A program made the translations under genes and the position numbers. From the NCBI GenBank assembly GCA_031835245.1, contig JAVKOQ010000391.1, positions 1 to 37,500 of the forward strand: 37,500 bases of DNA, in the 5' to 3' direction. Numbering within the stretch: the first letter of the stretch is position 1; each line of letters starts with the position of its first letter. Of the stretch, positions 33,007 to 37,500 are shown in pieces. The notes below the pieces were generated by a model, which saw only the letters and a program-made list of their open reading frames with translations, made no database searches and was not told the DNA's origin. The DNA is from Balamuthia mandrillaris (taxonomy: Eukaryota; Discosea; Longamoebia; Balamuthiidae).

Positions 33007-33712
33007 AATGGCATGCAAAGAAGAGCTTGGACCATCAGTCAAAGAGCTCAAAACAGGAAGTACAACAACAACAGCAGTTTGAGCAATGACAAGCAAGATA
33101 AGGATAGGTATAATGAGAGAGTGGTATAACATCTCTATTCTGAGAAATATAGTGGAATAATATACTTTGGCCTCAATTGTTTGTGTTTTCTGACCCTTTT
33201 AACCCAGTTTTAGGTCATGCCAATTCTTTCTCTCTTACAACACCCAGAAAGGAGAGATAAGATTGGGGTAGTTCTTGATTTGTTTTTGTTAAAAGACCTG
33301 CTTTATATGTATAGTTCATTTCTTTAATTCTCTTTTTTTTTTCCTGTTTTCATTACTCCTTGAGTAACACAATACTTAGATATTTTGGTGATTAGCTAGT
33401 TGATATCATCCTATCAATTACACCACATTACAGGCTGACTGATGTTATCCTGTCAATCAGATCAAGATCGCACTGCATAAAAAAATATAGAATTAACAAA
33501 TATTGTCATGAAAAACATGCATCTTTGTTAGGGATGTCAATTAAGAGCTCTAGAGTAAAGCCAGTTGAGGCCACAGCAGATGCCTGTGCCACAGATAGCT
33601 TCAATCATGCTTATCATAATACAAAGATGAAGAACATGAATATATGGAGCTAAAACATATTATTCAAAGAGGAAAGAAAAAATATATATATACAGGAAGA
33701 GATAGAAATAAG
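33007..33712. repeat. Repeat E copy 2 and flanking AT-rich DNA
   Basis: Holds an uninterrupted copy of repeat E (about 33215..33480), which acts as the empty site for family A copy 1. The rest is AT-rich with almost no CpG, and I see no gene. Family A copy 2 starts at its right end. Confidence 0.55.
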
Positions 33713-33823
33713 TGTTGAAAAACCAACCATTTCTCTCATTATGACTTCCTGTCAACACTCTCCCTAAATACCTCCAAAATTTCTCACCCTTTTTATTTTC
33801 CCCTTTTTCTCATAACATATTCA

Positions 33824-34076
33824 TGTTGATCAAAAAAAAAATGTTGATTAAGTCCAACTTAACAAAAGAAAGGGACAAATGATCAGAACGAAGTGTATTC
33901 CAGAAGAAAGAAAGAAAGACAACAGGAGGGAAACTCTGTCATTGCTTTAGAGTACACTGAGGGAAAGGGAAAAAGAGAGGGAAAGAAGGGAGAAATATAA
34001 GAAAGGGGAAGCTGAGGGTCCAGGAAGAGACCTAACATGAGGAGTAAGTAGAATAGAGTTGGTGATTTTACCAACA
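33824..34076 (-). repeat. Solo LTR of family B inside family A LTR, with short extra end
   Basis: The LTR proper is 33842..34076 and is well diverged from the young copies. TTCA flanks the larger unit on both sides (33820..33823, 34077..34080). Between the left flank and the LTR are 18 bases, TGTTGATC plus an A-run. On the minus strand these look like the first internal bases of the element followed by an LTR end. Confidence 0.8.
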
Positions 34077-34509
34077 TTCAAAGCACACACTTTGGTTCAC
34101 ACCCCTTTTTCATGTGAATAAACCCAGAGTTGCTTACATGCCATCCCTTTCTTGATCCACAGGGTTATCCCTATCAACATTTTTTTAAGTGAACTCTTTG
34201 CAGCAAAAACAGTTCAACCTCACCACAATGAGCAATGATGACAAGCATAGTGCTCAAAATTGGGACAATTTATCCCTCACAGAACTTCATCTTCTCATTA
34301 ACAAGGAGCAAGCCTCTATTCAACACCTCATGGTCACTTGAATCTCTGGGCAAACACCAGAAAGTCAAAGAGGATAAAACCTTCACCCAATTAACGGCCA
34401 CAAAACAGGAATTCTACTCCACAGAGCAATGCATCTAGGAACTGGATTATGCTCTACAGCAAGTGGAACAGAAAGACCCCCAATACCTCTCCAAATGGCT
34501 CAACAGCCT

Positions 34510-34911
34510 TGTTAGACAAAGAGAATAGAACCCAGAAAAGAAACAACAGAGTGATGAGAGCCCAATGTAATTTAATGCATGAAAGAGAAAAGATAAGTGT
34601 GTGATTGTGTGTGTTTGTCCTCTGTGTTTGTGAACTGCAACCCCAAGTGAAGAAAAATGAAAGAGGAACCAATTTATAGTTAGGAAGGGAACCTAGGACC
34701 AGAGATCAAGGGTTCATTAGTGGAATTGCCAATTCTCAATTTCTGAGCTTGAAGAAACTTCCGGGGAAAAGACTGGAAACAATGAGTTGATCTTCGGTGT
34801 CAACAAGATTGATTGAAGAGGTGACGTCGGTTGTCGGCAGAGAAAGACCGAAGAGAAAGAAAGAAGGAAGAACGAGGAGAAAAGAGTTGGTTATGTTGGC
34901 AGTTGCCAACA
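34510..34911 (-). repeat. Solo LTR of family C, inverted, in family A copy 2
   Basis: 402 bases from TGTTAGACAAAG to CAGTTGCCAACA, the reverse complement of 23605..24007. GCCT flanks it on both sides (34506..34509, 34912..34915). The unbroken site can be seen in family A copy 1 near 19463. Confidence 0.92.
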
Positions 34912-35590
34912 GCCTCGAGCTTCAAACTTCCAACATCTCCTTTCTCATAGAAGCTGTTGATGTCCTCTTTAAGCACACCAACAAGTCCATCTTTGAGTGC
35001 TATGAGTCCATCATTATCTCAGCAACTGGCTCTAGTATCATCATCACCTTCATTACCATCTTCTTCACCAGCTTTGCCTCCTTTTGGCACCAATCAGCCA
35101 TCTACCAACACACTGAATGCTACCATAAAGCAGGAGGTTATAAAAGCAGTCTGCTATGCCTGGGAGACTCAAGGCAATATAGAGCTTGCTGTCATCGACT
35201 TTAACTCTCTCCTTCACTCTGGCGATGCTTTTGACTCTGCTATGGATGATCCCAGCCTGGTAGTCACCCCTGAAGCTATCTGTGTAGAAGATCTTGATAG
35301 AAATGACAGTGATGATGTAGAAGACGACTGTAAGGACAAAGTGGAACCTTCCATCTCGGCTCCCATCCTCCTTAATCATCAGCATGTCACAGCCTTCATA
35401 GACTCTGGTGCATTTCACTCCTTCATCAATGACAGCCAATTCCCAGCTCCCTCACATATGTTAAACAACTTCATCAAGGACCTTCTCAGCAAAACAGTTC
35501 CTCCACCTAACAAATATCAACAAATCTTGGAATGACTCCACTTTATCAGCCATGAAGGCACTGAAAGCCTTCTTTGCAAAGTTCTTAAGG

Positions 35591-35824
35591 TGTTGGTTGA
35601 ATCCAACCTTAGGAGAAAAGAGTTGATGACAAGACAAGAAGTGTATTCAAGAGAATAGAGGAAGGACAACGAGAGTGAATCTCTGACGTTGCTTCAAAGT
35701 ACACCAAGAGAAAAGGGAAAAGGGAGAAAGGAAGGATGGAGGATACAAAAGAAAGGAGAGCTGAGGGTCCGGGACAGATCCAACATGAGGAGTCTTGAGA
35801 TAAGTGTTGGTGATTTTACCAACA
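35591..35824 (-). repeat. Solo LTR of family B in family A copy 2
   Basis: 234 bases, TGTTGG..CCAACA, flanked by AAGG on both sides (35587..35590, 35825..35828). It differs from the young family B LTRs mainly where those have CpG. Confidence 0.92.
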
Positions 35825-35967
35825 AAGGTAAGTTTCTTCTGGCCCAACATTCGCAATGACTGTCATAACACAGCATACCATTGCAAGGAATGCCTTCACT
35901 TCAATGTCATATGACTCAGCTTTGTTGAGGATTGCTCTCAACATATTAGTTCCGTTGCACCTTTCCT

Positions 35968-36320
35968 TGTTGTAAAATAAGAACGGGAATGACGGCGGAG
36001 ACAAAGTAAGTACAATACCCAAACTTAATTTACTAAAAGTGAAGAGTACAAGTGATAGTAAAGTATCTTGTGTTTTGTTGTAAGTTGTCCCGAGAGGAAA
36101 AAGAAGAAGAAGCAAGGAGAGGCAGTATTTAAGCTAGAACAATTATCCAAAAAAGAAGAAAAGAGAATATCAGCATAAAAGGGCAGAGAGAGAAAACAAC
36201 AAGAAAGGAGAAGTTCAAGAAAGGAGAAGTTGGACACCGAGAGGTTTCCTCAGGTCGACAGGCATGAGGGAGAGGTCGACAGGAAGAGAAGAAGGGCTAT
36301 TATGTTGGAGTTTTCCAACA
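35968..36320 (-). repeat. Solo LTR of a fourth family (F)
   Basis: 353 bases from TGTTGTAAAATAAG to TGTTGGAGTTTTCCAACA. TCCT flanks it on both sides (35964..35967, 36321..36324). The minus-strand start, TGTTGGAAAACTCCAACA, resembles the family A LTR start. It holds an internal direct repeat (CAAGAAAGGAGAAGTT twice) and two GTCGACAGG units. Other copies of F are not in this window. Confidence 0.65.
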
Positions 36321-37500
36321 TCCTTTCCTTTCCTCTCTGTTGACATCTGTGACATGGACCAATCATCTGCTGCCACATCGCTATGCCTCTTCCTTTTATT
36401 CCGTTGCTTCCTTCTCTCTTTCTTTTAGTCAGTTAGTTTTGTTTAGTTCATACCACACCTTCCCCTCTTGACACCCTTTGTTCCCTTGTTCCCTCTTTGA
36501 ATAATACGTTTTGGCCCCATCCGTTCATGTTATTCACCCTTTCTAACAGCTTACACCTCCTCAAGTTGATACGTGCTATCTTTCCCTTCAAGCATATTGC
36601 CATCAACCTTACTGACCCTTGCAAACAGACTTCATGGGCTATCAGTACGTCTTCATCATCATGAACATCACCACTTCTTCTGCAGATTTTTCCTTGAGAG
36701 GACGGAGAATCATAAAATAAGTCTCCTATGAGTTTGTCAAGATCATCTACGAACTCAGCTTCCCCAAAATCGTCCAGTCTGACAATAGGTCTGAATTTGT
36801 CAACAAAATCATATCTATGGTATGTTTCCAGGCAGGTTTCAACCATCAGTTCATCTCTTCATATCACCTACAAGCCAACAGAGCTGCAGAAAGCCACATC
36901 AAGCTCACCAAATCCCTGCTCCTGAAATCCCTTAAAGGTGACCTCAAACACTGGTCTACATTCCTTCCCATTGTACAATTCGCCTTGAATCTGCAAATAT
37001 CCTGCCACTCAGACTCCAAACCCTTTGAGCTCTTCTTTGATAGGCCTCATTCTTACCCAGACAACTACTTTAACAACATAACCAAGCTAAAAACTCTATG
37101 TGAAATCATTTCTCTCACCAAGATCATGCTGCAAATTATCTATCCCTCTATCTACAAAAAGGTTGCCAACATAGAAAAACACTTCAATATCAACAATAAA
37201 ATCATCCAGTTCTCTCCTGGGGACAAAGTAATGCTGAAAAACTCGTCAGCACACTCCAAAACCAACTCCAAATTTCTCGGTCCCTTCATCATCCATCACT
37301 ACATCAACAATAGAGCCTATGTTTCTCAAGACATCTTTGGCAACATACTCCTAGACAAGGTTCCTTTATATGCTCTCAAACCTGTTGATCCTGACACTTC
37401 TTTCAAAGATAAGCACTTTGAAGTTGAAAAGGTCCTCGACCATGAGGGCCCACCTTCTGACCACTACTATCTCATGAAATGGAAAGGATACCCTGACTCA

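Larger units (their letters stand above)
33713..37500 (+). mobile_element. Ty3/Gypsy chromovirus fossil, family A copy 2, right end outside window
   Basis: Left LTR 33713..34179 (about 210 bases of its own plus a nested solo LTR). Parts: gag start (MSNDDKHSAQNW-like, from 34228), more gag after a nested LTR (from 34916), a retropepsin remnant (AFIDSGAFHSF near 35394), an integrase remnant (QSDNRSEFVNK near 36776; ANRAAESHIKL near 36874) and the start of a chromodomain (YYLMKWKGYPDS) at the window edge. It is old and broken, with many breaks. Four solo LTRs sit in it: family B at 33824..34076, C at 34510..34911, B at 35591..35824 and F at 35968..36320. Confidence 0.8.

Noticed and set aside
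35829-35967. Minus-strand frame resembling RNase H (AESYDIEVKAFLAM)
   Set aside because: The similarity is too short and lies opposite to the orientation of the surrounding element.
36303-36330. TGTTGGAGTTTTCCAACA as the plus-strand start of another LTR
   Set aside because: The palindrome allows either direction, but TCCT on both sides of 35968..36320 favours it being the end of the inverted LTR F.

Overview
The window is nuclear DNA of a protist with intron-rich genes. An amoebozoan is the best guess, possibly near the Acanthamoeba/Balamuthia type. This rests on inference: a kinase-fold domain followed by a C-terminal SH2 domain (the layout of the Dictyostelium SHK family), N-, Q- and S-rich linkers, short GT-AG introns, and Ty3/Gypsy chromoviruses. 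No ribosomal or organelle gene is present to settle it.

The left part (1..17.2 kb) is gene-dense and rich in CpG. I could place six multi-exon host genes: a DH-PH RhoGEF (minus, running off the left edge); a chromatin-type protein with two winged-helix-like modules, cysteine clusters and a PHD-like finger (minus); a long, mitochondrially targeted PPR protein (minus); an SR-rich nuclear cyclophilin (plus), divergent from the PPR gene across a short promoter with a repeated CGACGTGGTA box; a divergent Rab-like GTPase (minus); and a pseudokinase-SH2 protein (minus) in which the usual catalytic motifs are replaced. Splice donors are often GTACGT. Many introns carry pyrimidine-only microsatellites on the sense strand.

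The right part (about 17.2..37.5 kb) is an accessory region built of nested LTR retrotransposons, with no intact host gene found. Four LTR families (called A, B, C and F here) and two older layers (repeat E and a reverse-transcriptase relic D) can be separated. A nearly whole, young chromovirus (family B, minus strand, 24871..30045) sits inside a decayed family C element (23605..33006). A family A element lies at 18972..22142. A second family A copy starts at 33713, leaves the window on the right, and carries four solo LTRs. Four-base target duplications are visible at five insertions, so their order can be read. Differences between copies fall mostly at CpG, which suggests cytosine methylation.

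The host genes show no operon-like linkage. By inference they act in Rho and Rab signalling, phosphotyrosine reading, chromatin, splicing and mitochondrial RNA handling. The best candidates for something little described are the catalytically dead SHK-like protein, the divergent Rab, the winged-helix/PHD-like protein, and the oligo-T that occupies the usual primer-site position in three LTR families.
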